Shown here: one piece after another, positions 22,892 to 34,683 of the stretch
Position numbering within the stretch: the first letter of the stretch is position 1
How the letters are laid out: each line of letters begins with the position of its first letter
Origin: Gremmenia infestans
Lineage: Eukaryota; Ascomycota; Leotiomycetes; Helotiales; Hamatocanthoscyphaceae
DNA length: 64,000 nt
Direction: 5' to 3'
Assembly (NCBI GenBank): GCA_032629725.1
Contig: JAFEVB010000026.1
Location: forward strand, 1,008,749 to 1,072,748
Translations under genes and position numbers: made by a program
The notes under the pieces: generated by a model
What the model was told of the DNA's origin: nothing
The model's input: only the letters and a program-made list of their open reading frames with translations
Databases searched by the model: none

Positions 22892-24617
22892 TCAGGTTAG
22901 CAACATCCTTAGTGCTTCTGCCAAAACTTTCACGTTATGTGCCCCTTTGTAAATAGACTTTGGCTTTCTCCTCGTCCCCATAAGTTCATGTACGGCAATT
23001 TGTGCTGCACGCACACTATACTCAACAGTAAAGACTGTGTCCTCTGGAATCTCCAAATATTGCCCAAGCAAAGCTAAATTTGTGCTTCCCTTCGGAATAA
23101 CTGGCGGCCTATCTCCTATCTTCCGTGTCAAGAACTGAGAAGTGATATAAGGCAACATGGACGGGATTGTGATGGATGTGGCAAGAGTAGGCTGCTCAGG
23201 AAATTGCAAATGGCCTAGCAGTTCCTTGAGAATTTCTTTTCCTGAGCATTCTGACATTGGTTTCTTGACGAAATCACCGATGTGCGCAGAGAAAAGCCCA
23301 TGAACCCCAGAAGGCTTGAGTATTGGTTGAGGAAATGAGGCTGATGGGGGACAACTATGCTCATCAACCAAGCACTGTCTTTAAAAGTTACCAGTGCTCC
23401 AGTTCCAGCTTTGTCGCCAGACCATTTCTCGTATCGTTCCATGAAGCTAGGGTCCTTCAGCGTGACCGTAAAAGATAGCTAATTACTTTCCTCGACGCGA
23501 CTGTAGAAGTTTGTTCGATTGCCGAATTCACTCCAGAACTGAGGGTTGTTCTCCGAATTTGCTAAGGTAGACCAAAGTTCCCATGAGCCATCAGGTGCAG
23601 TCTTAGCTACTTCTGGTGAAGGGAGAGGATTGGAAGGGCTAGTGTTGCGGCCAATAGAAGAGCAAGCTGTCATTGAACCCAATGTCACCATAACAACATC
23701 ATGGAGCTCCACATGGATAAGGCCTGTAGCCCCAGTCTTGGAGGACGCAAAATGAATCTCGCTTGCAGTCACTTTTTCCGTAGAGCGAAAAGAGTGTGAG
23801 TTGACTTTTGTTTCTACAATCCATGTTAGAGTAACAGGGTAGAGGTTATTGATGATCAACTTACCATAGCGGAAATCTACACCTTGAGCCTTTAGATACG
23901 TCTCGATTGGTCGAATGACAGAATCATATTGGTTATACGGGGTGCGGTCCACTCCGGCTAGTGTGTTTATGCGAGGAAACTCCTGGATGAACCGATGCAG
24001 ATAGCGCCTGAACTCAACTGCGCTATGCCACGGCTCAAAAGCAAACCTGCAAGAAATCAGTTCTTACTATCCGTCGACTGTGTTTGTTCATCACATTGTG
24101 TCCCACGTATACCAAAACTTCGTCTGAAAGAAGGATTTATCAAAACACTCGTCAATGCGCTTAGCTCCCAGCGTCTTCTCGGTCCTTCCAACTTAGGACC
24201 CATGCTTTCGACATTGAGAATTTCCGGTCCACTTTCTCCTTTGCCAACCAGCCTTGCATGGGCGTGGGTTTTGTTGCCAGGAATTGCATCAAACTCATCC
24301 AGTTCTTGCTTGACGGTTTTTGAGGGGTCTGTGAGAGATGGGACTATCGAAAGAAGATCATATATGCACAGGTAGCTAAAATTCAGCATCCTCCCTCCAC
24401 GAAGCACATATACATTCTCGGATTCTCCGGCACCGTCCATTGAGCCTCCTGGTGAAGAGCCAGACTCAATAATATGGATCTGGTTTGCTGGTACACCTGC
24501 ATCATGAACAAGATGAACGGCTGCTGCTAGAGATGCAATGCCTCCACCAACTAGATAAGCATTGGTGTTCTTTGACCATTTGGTGTGTTGACCTTGATGA
24601 ATGTTTCCGTGCGGCAT
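22892..24617 (-). pseudogene. oleate hydratase (fatty acid hydratase), decayed
   Basis: The reading matches the FAD-dependent oleate hydratase family (once called myosin-cross-reactive antigen) from end to end: a YLVGGGIASLAAAVHL dinucleotide fold at residue about 20, GGSMDGAG, VLRGGRMLNFSYLC, FEPWHSAVEFRRY, DRTPYNQYDS, VVPHQPHF, FVKKPMSECSGKE and VEYSVRAAQIAVHELMG. Two normal introns remain (24047-24094 and 23814-23864). Three breaks are visible: a frame change with loss of about 10 family residues near 24181-24200, an in-frame TAG at 23479-23481 where the family has Trp, and a frame change near 23310-23340. The enzyme would add water to the 9,10 double bond of oleate. Introns show it was long resident in a fungal genome. 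A sequencing error could explain one break but hardly three. Confidence 0.82.
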
Positions 24618-26147
24618 ATCTCAAATACTCTGGATAGTTCTTGTTCGAAATAGTTGTCGCTTGTTAATTTGACTTGAATTGATTTCTATGGGAAAAGATA
24701 GATGTCATTTCTAATAGATATACTTACAATACTTATATACCGTGAGTCTTTCAAGACCAGTCTCATGATTGAAACATATGGTCATTATGATCACCATGAT
24801 CACCTGATATATTTCCGGGAGCAAAAAACATGTGTTCGCATAGTAACATGTGATAATCACCACAACTAAAAGCTCCACACGTGAAAGAGGAATGATAATA
24901 TGAATATAGTGTTATATTTGTTAGTCGTTAGAGATTTTTGCGTTCTTAAAATCGCAAAGAACTTCTCTAGATCTTCTGAGATAAAATCACTGCCAACTTC
25001 TTATATTACGACCGTAGCACTAAAATCCATATTTTAGCCTTGATCTATTTAATGCTTAGTGATATCACTTTTAGGGGCCACATCTTCCCTCTAACTTTAG
25101 TTCTCGACTTCGCGCTTCTCTTTATTGTTCTGTGTCATAAGTACTCTTATCTTGCTTTGCGGCTCGCCGGCTCCCTTCGGCCTACTAAGAAATTATCGCA
25201 GCCAAGCAAGCATCTTATGATCTATATAGGTATAATAATACTATATTAACATTTACATTTGATACCGGTTAGTTTTTGTAAAAACTTTAGCTTTCAGGGG
25301 TAACGACCTTTGAATAAGGCAAAAATAGCCCCAAATGGGTAAGATATGCAAGTCTTGGCGCTAAGCTAAGTCTAAAAAGGTTATCCGGAGGTAATTAGGC
25401 GTACAACTGCCGGACCGAGTTTCATACAGTATCACAAACCTCCTTCCTATTCTCGTTTCTGAACCCGAAATGCAATTTACTTAGTGGGAGATTTACTCAC
25501 TGACGCTAGGCGGGAGAGGGGTGTCATTGAATGCTAAGCTGCATCCCTTTAAGCATATTCGTGGAATATAGTTGTGACGGTATACCTATATAGATGCGGT
25601 AGAGCTAGAATAAATTAAGCAATCGCATGGCTCGCTTAACCTTACTTGAAATTGGCGCTAAAGGGTTTCCCCGCTCTACGAACCGTGGAATCTTTGTTGC
25701 CAAGCTTTGATAAGCTCTCCCCCCTCGCTTGTACCTTACATGCCTGCCCAATGCGGCATAGTTGATGGTTCTTATCCAACTAGTACCGGTATATATATAC
25801 GCGGCGAGATCGAGTTGCTGTATAAAGGAACAGCAGCCATTGCCAAGTGATGCCAAGTGATGCGAAGGCCACCTACAATACTACGCATTCGATCTGCTTG
25901 GCAGTTTCTGTCCATGTTATTAGCTGAGTTTCGATAGACGTATCGGAGTTGACCTAAACGATTTAGGTCATAAATTCTTTGAGTTATACCGTGGAGGCCG
26001 GACATGGGATGAATAGTTGTTATCAATTCAACATGGAAGAATAAGAAAGTACTTATATGCTTCCTCCCTCGAAGTGTAGAATAGAAGACCATCCACTCAC
26101 TCAAACACCGAGCCAAGTTCAAACTTTAAACTCTACGTGATCTCATC
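24618..26147. other. 1.5-kb AT-rich intergenic region
   Basis: No gene supported. Short ORFs at 25040-25249 and 25605-25856 lack recognisable domains and may be remnants of mobile DNA. A direct tandem copy of TGCCAAGTGA occurs at 25841-25860. Confidence 0.5.
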
Positions 26148-27341
26148 ATGATTTCAAAAGTCCTTCCAGTTCTTGCTCTTGCTGGCGCGGTGATGGCTGT
26201 TTGCCCTCTTTCCGTTGAAATTGTTGGAACTGCCGATCATGTTGCTCAAGTCGCCGTGACAAACAACGGCACTGAGACTATCACTCTCTTCAAGGGCAAT
26301 ACTGTGCTTAGTGATCATGCGACCAAAGATCTAGTGGTGGCTGCGGCAGGTACGTTGAACTTCTTCTCATGAGTTCGGGATTTTATTACTCAATAGCTAA
26401 CGCGATAAATAGATGGAACGACGCTCCCGTTCACTGGTGTTTACATCAACTACAAGAAAAGTGGACTCGCAGCCGAGAGTTTCCAGACTCTGGAGCCCGG
26501 TCAAACAGTTACCGCTTCTGTGAACGCAGCCAAGAGTTATGAGCTCGCTGGCGTCACGACGGCTCAAATAACCGCTGTTCAGGGATTTCAATACGTGACA
26601 GGATCTGAAGCACCTACCACGTTGGGGGATTTGACATCTTGTGATGACATTACCTCAAGTACCGTGACAATCACCCCCGACCAGAACACGGTTGCCAGGT
26701 AGGTCTTCAAATGGGCCCATAATAAGTTATTCAAAGCAGTTCTAGTAGCTAACTCTTTTCCTAGCGATCACATCTCCAAGCGGGATACACCTAACTTTTC
26801 CTCCCGCATCAAGAAGCGCTCTGTAACTTACAGTTCATGCTCCACCTCCCAAACCAGTTCCCTCAAGACCAGTGTTTCCCATGCTATCTCCATGTCATCT
26901 GCTGCGTACACGGCAGCTGGCTCGGGCGCAGATGACTTCACTACTTGGTTCATATCAACTTCCGAGGAAACTAAAGTCCGCTCTATCTACACCGACGTTA
27001 AAGGCGTACAGACGACGTCCCCCGAGATATCCTGTACCGACACTTACGGCGAGTGCTCGGATGGTTCCGCGTTGCTCTTCACAGTCCCACGCGACAACGT
27101 CATTGTGCCATGCCCAGACAATGGATTCTGGGACTTCCCGGAGTACGCAACGACTTGCTCAGATGATGACTACGACATGGCCGGCAGCATCTTGCATGAG
27201 ATGACCCATCTCTACGGCACTGACGATTATGCCTATGGCCCAACCGCCGCAAAAGCACTCACTGCCGCGAAGGCAGCGGCGAATGCGGATACGTATGAGA
27301 TGTATGCCGGAAGTGTGAGACTTGGTGGATGTACTTCGTAG
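26148..27341 (+). CDS. deuterolysin, M35 zinc metalloprotease, secreted
   Basis: Three exons: 26148-26349, 26413-26698, 26765-27341 (354 aa). Signal peptide at 1-17 (ends AVMA), a propeptide of about 160 residues, and likely Kex2 cleavage sites (ISKR, then IKKR) ahead of the mature domain beginning near SVTYSSC. The aspzincin active site is complete: HEMTH (307-311) with Glu308 as base, and GTDDYAYG (314-321), whose Asp is the third zinc ligand. Six or more Cys in the mature part fit the disulfide pattern of the family. Deuterolysins are acid-tolerant, basic-protein-preferring secreted peptidases. TATA-like and CAAT-like sequences are not clear upstream. Confidence 0.93.
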
Positions 27342-28582
27342 ATAAGTTAAATGAGATGAGGCAGGGAGATAGGTGGTAGTGGGATGATGTGAGGGTCATT
27401 GGAAGGGTTAAGATTTCATTTCTAACAAGTGGCAGTAAATTGATGCACCTTTGTAGTCAAAGTTATGGTCTGGAGAAACCGAACAGAGACAAAATATGAT
27501 ATCTTCAAGCCACCATTCATTCTCAACCATGTTAATCCAGGTTTGGTGTAAAGAAAGGCACAGAGCTTTCCATTTACCAATAATTCATAGGTGTAATAAG
27601 CCTTTGAAAGCTCCCAGATTTGGTATTCTCACAAGAGAAATTGCCAGACGGTGACTCCTGATGCGTCGGAAGGTATTTTGTCTTGGATTCTATCATCTAT
27701 CATGGAGTGACTTGGCAATTTCTCGTGCATCTCGATTGCTAACTCCCAAAACCGCTTCGTGACCTCGCACGGAAGCTTATTCCTAAGGCCTTTAGCTTTT
27801 TCCGATTCTTGCAAGCTTCGGTGCGGGAACTTGCATATAGATCAATCATGCCCCTAGGTGATTAATCACACACAAATTGTAGGGGCCAGTATGAAACTTG
27901 GGGAGTTATACCCGTAAGCTAGATTGTTGTGTACCAATGAGAGCACATCCCTGCATTTCTTGGCTTACATGGTATGACACCGCTGAGTCAAGATTCTGCA
28001 TATTCAAGAGCCGCAAATCGCCTAGGTATGATTTTACAGCTGTATGTATTTGGATTGGTTCTAGCAAAGGTCGGTGTGGGTTTTGTTCTAAAAGATGGTG
28101 AGATCAAACTCCACGTAAGCTAAACCCTTTGAAGAAAGTGTACTCAACCAATTGATTGTATTTGCTGGTGACTTGCCAAGCATGTAATCTTCCTAGAAGG
28201 GGGAAACTTGCGCCTGGGCGCCGAATCCAAGAGGCGCAATAATTCTATCTATACCCAGGCTTGTAAATTTCTGCTGTTGCTGACAAAATTGCAAAGGTTT
28301 CTTTCAGGGATATGAGGATGCAGGTGAAGATGGCAATATAAAATTCTGCAGTTCTTGCTTACAACCTTGTACGAGGATGGAGGTCAGAAAAGCAGAAGTC
28401 CAATAGCGATAGCCATGTGCTTTCGACCAAGACGAAGGCACGTTTGTAGTTCAATCTCACTTTCGGAGAGCAAGTATATATATGTGTCCCAGACCCGACA
28501 ATTCCTTCTTCGACTCATCATTCTCCTTTGATTTTCAAGAAAGCCTCATCCTTCAGTCGTCCAACCTCCAAGTCACATAAAA
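27342..28582. other. 1.2-kb intergenic region
   Basis: No gene seen. It holds the promoter of the next gene, with AGTATATATATG at about 28470-28481, roughly 100 bp ahead of its ATG, as a TATA-like element. Confidence 0.5.
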
Positions 28583-29566
28583 ATGCACCTCAAGACTCTT
28601 GCATCCATTGCTCTTGCAGCCGTAACAGCTGTTCAAGGTACACATTTTAATTCCACCAACTCGTCTATGAGCTGAACCAGATTTGTTAAAACTGAACGTA
28701 TCGTAGGATATAACTTTGTTCGTTTGAACAAAACGGATGCTGTAAGCTTGCGAATTGAGATTTCATCAAAATCCACCTGACAACTTCCAGGTTCTCCTCG
28801 TTGTCGACCATCAACTCGGTCTTTCTCAGCTAGTGCGCGACTTCAGCACCGTCGAATTCCGTCAGTCAATACTGGCTCATGCTGCCATTGGAACTTTATT
28901 CAATCTCCCCACCATCTTGACAACATCTGCCGACACTGGTACTGTCCCCTTCTCCTCAACCCACCAAACGATATGCTGACAAATACCAGGACCAAATGGA
29001 GCACTCCCCAAAGAAGTCATTGCTATGCACCCCAACGCCCCTTTCATCCACCGCCAAGGAGAAGTAAACGCCTGGGACAATGCCGACTTCCGCGCCGCAG
29101 TTGAGGCAACCGGCAAGAAGCAAGTCATCCTCGGTGGCATTGTCACGGAAGTTTGTAAGTTGCTCAATCTCCCAGTTATTCAACCACATTAATCTCAAGA
29201 TAGGCACTGCTTTTCTCGCCCTCTCTCTCGTAGAAGCCGGATACGAGGTATTCGCCAACACTGAAGCAAGCGGGACCTTCAACGACAAGCTTGCTGCTGA
29301 CGCCAACCGCCGTATGGAACAGGCAGGTGTGCATCTCATGGGTATGTTTGGTATTGTCATGGATTTGATGCGGGATTGGCGAAATACCCCGGGCACTGCG
29401 GAAGTATTGCCTTTCCTTGATACGTAAGTGTCTTCTTCGACTGTTCTGTGTTGAGGGGTGCTGATTTTCAATAAGGTTTTTGGTGCCCTATTCATTGGTT
29501 GCTAGAGATCATGGTTATGCCATTGATAATGGAACAATTGTCCCTGGGGAAGCAAAGATCTTGTAA
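28583..29566 (+). CDS. isochorismatase-family hydrolase with signal peptide
   Basis: Six exons: 28583-28637, 28707-28741, 28791-28938, 28990-29154, 29204-29423, 29476-29566 (237 aa). The fold is the cysteine hydrolase / YcaC-like branch of the isochorismatase superfamily: VLLVVDHQLGL supplies the catalytic Asp, GEVNAWDN is a family block, and GGIVTEVCTAF carries the nucleophile Cys, whose codon spans intron 4 (T|GC). Unlike most relatives, the protein starts with MHLKTLASIALAAVTAVQG, a good signal peptide. It occupies a separate first exon, so secretion is expected. Substrate is unknown: relatives include nicotinamidase-like and plain orphan hydrolases, and secreted isochorismatases of some plant pathogens reduce salicylate precursors in the host. 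That last role is only an analogy here. Confidence 0.85.
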
Positions 29567-29872
29567 AGGATAGAGGTGGTCGGGGGATGGACCACCGGCC
29601 TTGAGATATGGTGCGACTATTCAGTCCGAAGAGTTTGCAATGAGCTATGCAGAAGAGGTTTGGCGGAGGGCAACAAACATAAATTAGTGGGTATAAATAA
29701 TTCTAAGTCGGTCGCTACTTGAACAATCTTGAGAATAATATGTGGAGGCTTTTGGAAAGACTACAAGATGTTTGAAAATAATTTGTAGCGCGCATACTTG
29801 AAGCCAATATATTTCGCCTTTTTGTCTAGGTGTGACCATTCTGCGCCATCGAATAGAAACACTGCCTTTGGC
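29567..29872. other. convergent 3' intergenic region
   Basis: No gene; 3' ends of two convergent genes. Confidence 0.6.
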
Positions 29873-31766
29873 TCATTTTTCGCTGTCTTTCTCCTTGGAG
29901 GCCGACTGAACTTGCCCCAGCTTCTTTAAAAGACCAATCTTCCCAATGTTTCTTAAGCCGCAAATAGTCACCCCAAGACAAACAACCATGCAACCAAAGC
30001 ATACCCATTCTGCAGCCCTCAATCCCTCTAAATACGCAAATCGTTCCGTTCTCCCATTCTTTAAATGTTTCTCTTGGACCGCGTATTGAGCAGCTGCCAT
30101 GACTGGCAACGAAATAGCTCGTCCCATTGCAGCGACTGTTTGAAACATTGCTCCGGCAATAGCTTGGTCTTTCCTTGGGAGCGCTTGGGTGGTGAAAAGT
30201 CCCAGACAGGTGTATACGGTATCGACTCCAAAGGCAGCTAGGGCCATAGCGGGCATGCCGTATGCGAAGTACGATGTTGATGGTGGAATTGGAACCGCGA
30301 ATAAGACATTAGCAATACATGACGATACAAGTCCGAAAATGAGGATAAAGTCGCCGCGAAGTCGGGAAAGAAGATATCCGGAAGCGATGATGGTGAGTAC
30401 TATCGGAGATTAGGCTTCTGCTTGGGAAGGATGGTCGGATTACTTACTGCCTACGACTCCAAGTGGAAGAAAGCGAAGCATTGTTTGTAGAGGGGATAGG
30501 AGTTGATAGTCTTGATAGCTGAAGCACATTAGTTATGCTGGACCTAGGGAAGGGGGCTGGGCAGCTTACAAGTAGGTCGAGTACAAAGTAAAATTTGTGA
30601 AGCCACCAGAAAACAGAAATACAATGATCATAGCGAAAGTGAATCGAGAATTCTTGAATGTAGATACTGGCATCAGTGGCTCTTTGACCGCCTTACTCTC
30701 CAGGTAATGCTGCCAGTAAACGAAAGCCAATAAAAATATCACGGATGCAATAAGGATGCCAATAACAAAGCCTGACTTCCATCCTTGTGATGCTCCCTCG
30801 GAAAGAGAAATTATCAGAAGTAGCGTTCCAGACGTGAATAAGAAGGCACCAATCCAATCAACTCCAGATGCACGAGGTGAATCTTCGGGGTGCTCTTTTC
30901 TTCCAGGCTCTTTCGGAATCGCGAATATCGCGGTGAGGCCAATAAGGCAAGAAGCGCCAGCAATGACGAAGAGGACAACCTTCCAGCTTGTATACTGTGA
31001 GATGATACCACCCTAGAGCTAACTTCAGCAAACACCCACTCTTCTACAGCAATGACTACTTACAATGATATTTCCCATGGCCTGTCCAAGAGGAGCCCCC
31101 CCAGAGTAGAAGGCAAAGCTGTAGTTTTTAACTCGCCCAGGAGGGATCGTATATCCGAGAATTCCAATGGCAGAAGGAATCGTAGCAGCAGCAGCCTGGA
31201 TTGGTTTAGCATCTACTTTCTACAAGCATAGATAAAACGTACCAGGCCATGCAGTGCCCTCATGACATATAGGCATATCTCAACCGGGGAGAATGCTGTC
31301 CCTAGAGAGACCGCAGTGACCCAAAAGCATCCTGATATGAAAAGCGGACGTTTACCGTAAACATCGCCAAGCTTTCCAAAGAGCAGGAGAAATGACCCGG
31401 AAGTCAAAGAGTAGGCAGACACGATCCATTGTTGGCGAGTAAATGGAATGTTCAAGTCTCTACTCATCTCCGGAAGAAGAATGACCACAGCTTGCAACGA
31501 GAGCGTCTGCATCACTCCATGAAATCAGTCGAGATTCAAGACATCTCTTGCCGACTGATAGGGAAACTCACATTAAGAAATGTAGCACCAGTCAAGATCA
31601 GAACCAGTGGTCCGACTTGACGAATTGTTACTTCTTTCGCATCGCCTCGGCTCTCGACTGTATTTATCTGGACAGGGGATGGCGGAAGATCTTGCATCAA
31701 GGATGTTTCGACCGACACAAGCCCAGCTGGCGCTTTGGGCTCTTCAATGGGAATAACATGGCTCAT
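29873..31766 (-). CDS. MFS transporter, DHA2-like drug/proton antiporter type
   Basis: Six exons: complement join 29873-30399, 30448-30518, 30570-31012, 31064-31195, 31243-31506, 31572-31766 (543 aa). Plasma membrane or vacuolar exporter with about 14 predicted helices. The 55-residue cytosolic N-terminus is Pro/Val-rich. The loop 2-3 motif appears as GKLGDVYGKRPLF, and RQQWIVSAYSLTSGSFLLLFG before it is typical of the DHA2 family. The family moves drugs, toxins or metabolites out in exchange for protons; substrate cannot be read here. I chose the ATG at 31766; an in-frame ATG 34 codons upstream is also possible. It is divergent from the folylpolyglutamate synthase gene. Confidence 0.88.
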
Positions 31767-32274
31767 GTCTAAGTATAAAGAGTCGGAGGCTTGCACTTGA
31801 ATTTGAGAAAAAACGAAAGAAGAAGTGTTAGGAAGACGGTCAAGTGAAAGTAAGTCTTGCTTCGCCACGTAAATTTACCTACACCCCACTTCTGAACTCC
31901 GAAATCCGCGACTTAGCGCAACCTCCTAGCCAGGGCCAGGTATAATCTGCATACGTGCTTATTATAAAGCGAGCACGCAAGAGAAGAAGGAGGCTCTGTA
32001 CGGAGTATACTCATACTGCTCATTTTAGGAGAATAATAATATGGGGTTAAGATCACGGCAGTCGAAAGCGCAGCAACATCTTGTTGATGGGAGGAAGTAG
32101 AACTAAAGGCGGGATAAATTATACTGACTTGGATTTCGCGAGTGCTGGCTAGTACCTAGACTTCTGACTAAGCGAGTCCTTAACTCCGAAGCCAGCCTCA
32201 ACCTCCCTCTTTCTCACTGGACAAGAGGACTCGTCTTTCTCACTGGACCAGCCCCAGCTTTGTCAAATCTGGGC
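31767..32274. promoter_or_regulatory. divergent promoter of the exporter and folylpolyglutamate synthase genes
   Basis: 508 bp. It contains TGTACGGAGTATAC at about 31997-32010 and a direct repeat of TCTTTCTCACTGGAC (about 32208-32222 and 32234-32248). No gene seen. Confidence 0.5.
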
Positions 32275-34070
32275 ATGCAGCTTTTATCTACTGTCAAACT
32301 GCACTGGGCTATCACTATCACTTCAAATCCGGGGAAGTGGGCATATTCAACAGGTAGTTCAGCCCTACGATGGCACTCCACAACAATGGCTGCCACAATC
32401 AATACTAGAACCTACGATGTTCGTCACAACTCCTTGTTATTCCTAAAAAGACCTACTCACCTGATATGCCCTAGGATGCCGTCGACCTTCTTAATTCTCT
32501 TCAAACACCGTATCATGTCCTTAAGCAACGCCGCGATGCCGGAATACGCATTGACAAGACGGCAAATGAAGAAATGCGCAGGTGCCTGCATCATATTGGA
32601 TACTCGGTACATGCAACCCCTCGTCTAAATTGCCTATACTAAGTGCTTCATATCATAGCAACAAGACTTAGAAAAACTCAACATCGTTCACGTTGCAGGT
32701 ACCAAAGGCAAAGGGTCAACATGTGCCTATGTCGATTCCATCTTGTCGCGATACCGCAAGTCACGTGGCATCCCCAAGAATGTCGGACTCTTCACCTCCC
32801 CGCACCTCGTCGCTGTCCGAGAACGGATACGTATCAATTCCGCTCCCATTTCTGCAGAATACTTTGCGAAATACTTCTTTGATGTGTGGGACAAACTCGA
32901 GGCAGCCTCTGAGAACAAGCCCGTGTATTTTCGCTACCTGACTCTTATGAGCTACCATGTCTTCCTCCAAGAAGGCGTCGATGTAGCTGTTTATGAGGTT
33001 GGCGTCGGAGGCGAATATGACTCTACGAATATTGTTGATCAGCCTGCGGCTACTGGGATTTCTACTTTGGGAATTGATCACACTTTTTCGCTAGGAGATA
33101 CTATCGAAAGTATCGCGTGGCATAAAGCGGGTATTCAGAAGAAAGATGTCCCCTCTTTCACTGTTAGGCAAAAGCCAGGTGCCTTGGAAGTTGTTGAAAA
33201 CCGAGCTGCTGAAAGAGGTGTCAAATCTTTCACTGTACTAGACCAGGACCCGCGACTGCAAGGAGTCAGGATTCGACCAGACGCAGAGTTCCAGAAGTCC
33301 AACGCAAGCTTAGCCATTGCTCTGGCAGATACTGTGCTTCAGAAGATGGACCCGAGCCATGCGCTACCGGTAGACTCACTACCCAAAGAATATATCGATG
33401 GGCTCGAGAAGGTAGTATGGCGAGGGCGATGCGAGACGAAGGTGGAAGGTGACATTACATGGTACCTGGACGGAGCTCACACAGCAGAAAGTATTATGGT
33501 AGCCGCGAAGTGGTTCAGTCAAGAGTGTTCCAACAAGTGAGTCTGTTATGTTATTACAACCGGTAATACTATTGAGTGAAGACCTAACAGTCACGCAGAT
33601 CGGGAACTCGCGCTCTCATTTTCAACCAGCAAGGTCATCGTGAAGCAATCGAGCTTCTTGAAGGTCTTCACACAGCAATCACTAAGGAAGGGACTGTGAA
33701 GTTTGACCATGTTATATTTTGTCCGACTGTTTTGGGGGGAACGAGCACGAAAAGAGGTACGTGTTAGCTATCCAATATATTGCTCTTTCGTGCTGTACTG
33801 ACCATATGCCAAGATTTCGATGACAAGGGTCAGGATTCCACTGCTGTCTCGGAGCTCACTTTGCAGAAGGCCTTTGCAGAGAAATGGAAGGCGCTGGATT
33901 CATCCACATCAACAACTATCCAAGTTCTTCCCACCATTGAAGATGCGTTCAAGTATGTGAGGAAATTGCAATCTGGAGAAAGCGGGAATCAAATCTCTAC
34001 CCTGATTACTGGGAGTGTGCGCTTGGTGGGTACCGCGTTGGCTGCCTTGGAGGATGTGGATGCTTTATGA
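32275..34070 (+). CDS. MET7: folylpolyglutamate synthase, with possible alternative mitochondrial start
   Basis: Five exons: 32275 (or 32386)-32418, 32475-32606, 32659-33536, 33599-33756, 33814-34070. From 32386 it encodes 485 aa; from 32275, 522 aa. It adds glutamates to folates in an ATP-dependent Mur-ligase-type reaction, retaining folate in cytosol and mitochondria. Visible: the P-loop VAGTKGKGSTCAYV, GLFTSPHLVAVRERIRIN, the metal/ATP segment YEVGVGGEYDSTN, LGIDHTFSLGDTIESIAWHKAGI, and YLDGAHTAES. The 37-residue extension from the first ATG is basic, rich in Ser/Thr/Trp and nearly acid-free (LLSTVKLHWAITITSN...), as in mitochondrial leaders. Human and other FPGS genes make both isoforms by start choice. 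Dihydrofolate synthase is the main alternative, but the N-terminal QTPYHVLKQRRDAG block fits FPGS. Confidence 0.92.
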
Positions 34071-34683
34071 TTGTAGAGCTAAATGTTTGGTGGCAAATAT
34101 TAAATCAAAAGACATGAAGATGCAATTTCGCCTTCAAGAGTATGATGACCGGGATGAGCTAATAGATGAACTCCAATGCTCTTCTTCCTCTGCTTGCATC
34201 TTCGATAAAGAATCTTCGATGTTAATCGGACTATTTAGTGGGGTGGTTTGGTTGGACTTCGAATGCCATTTCGATATTGTTCTACTAGTGTTAGCTCGGC
34301 GTGCGTTCTCGAAATATCTTCACGCTATTCCTTTCATGAACAACAGGATATTCTAGGTTCTTGTCACTTTCTTTTCTTTTCGACCGTAGCTCTAGAGAAC
34401 ATGCCGCTCCTCGTATACGGAAAAGAGATCAAAACGATTAATTGGCCAAATAACATATTACAGTGGTAGCGGCATAACAATCACAACTTCGATAGACCAC
34501 ATGTATCGCAGATATGAAATCTCAATACATTCTGGGTAGGAGTATCAACTTCCGGTTCCTGATCTGCCACAGGCTTAATCACAATAGGGACTACACGGCT
34601 TTCATACTATCCCATATCCATCCCACCATCTCCGGTCGCAAAGTGGCAAGTGCTACCACAGTCTACCTACCCCACCATTTTCT
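34071..34683. other. convergent intergenic region
   Basis: No gene with coding character. Separates two convergent genes. Confidence 0.55.
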
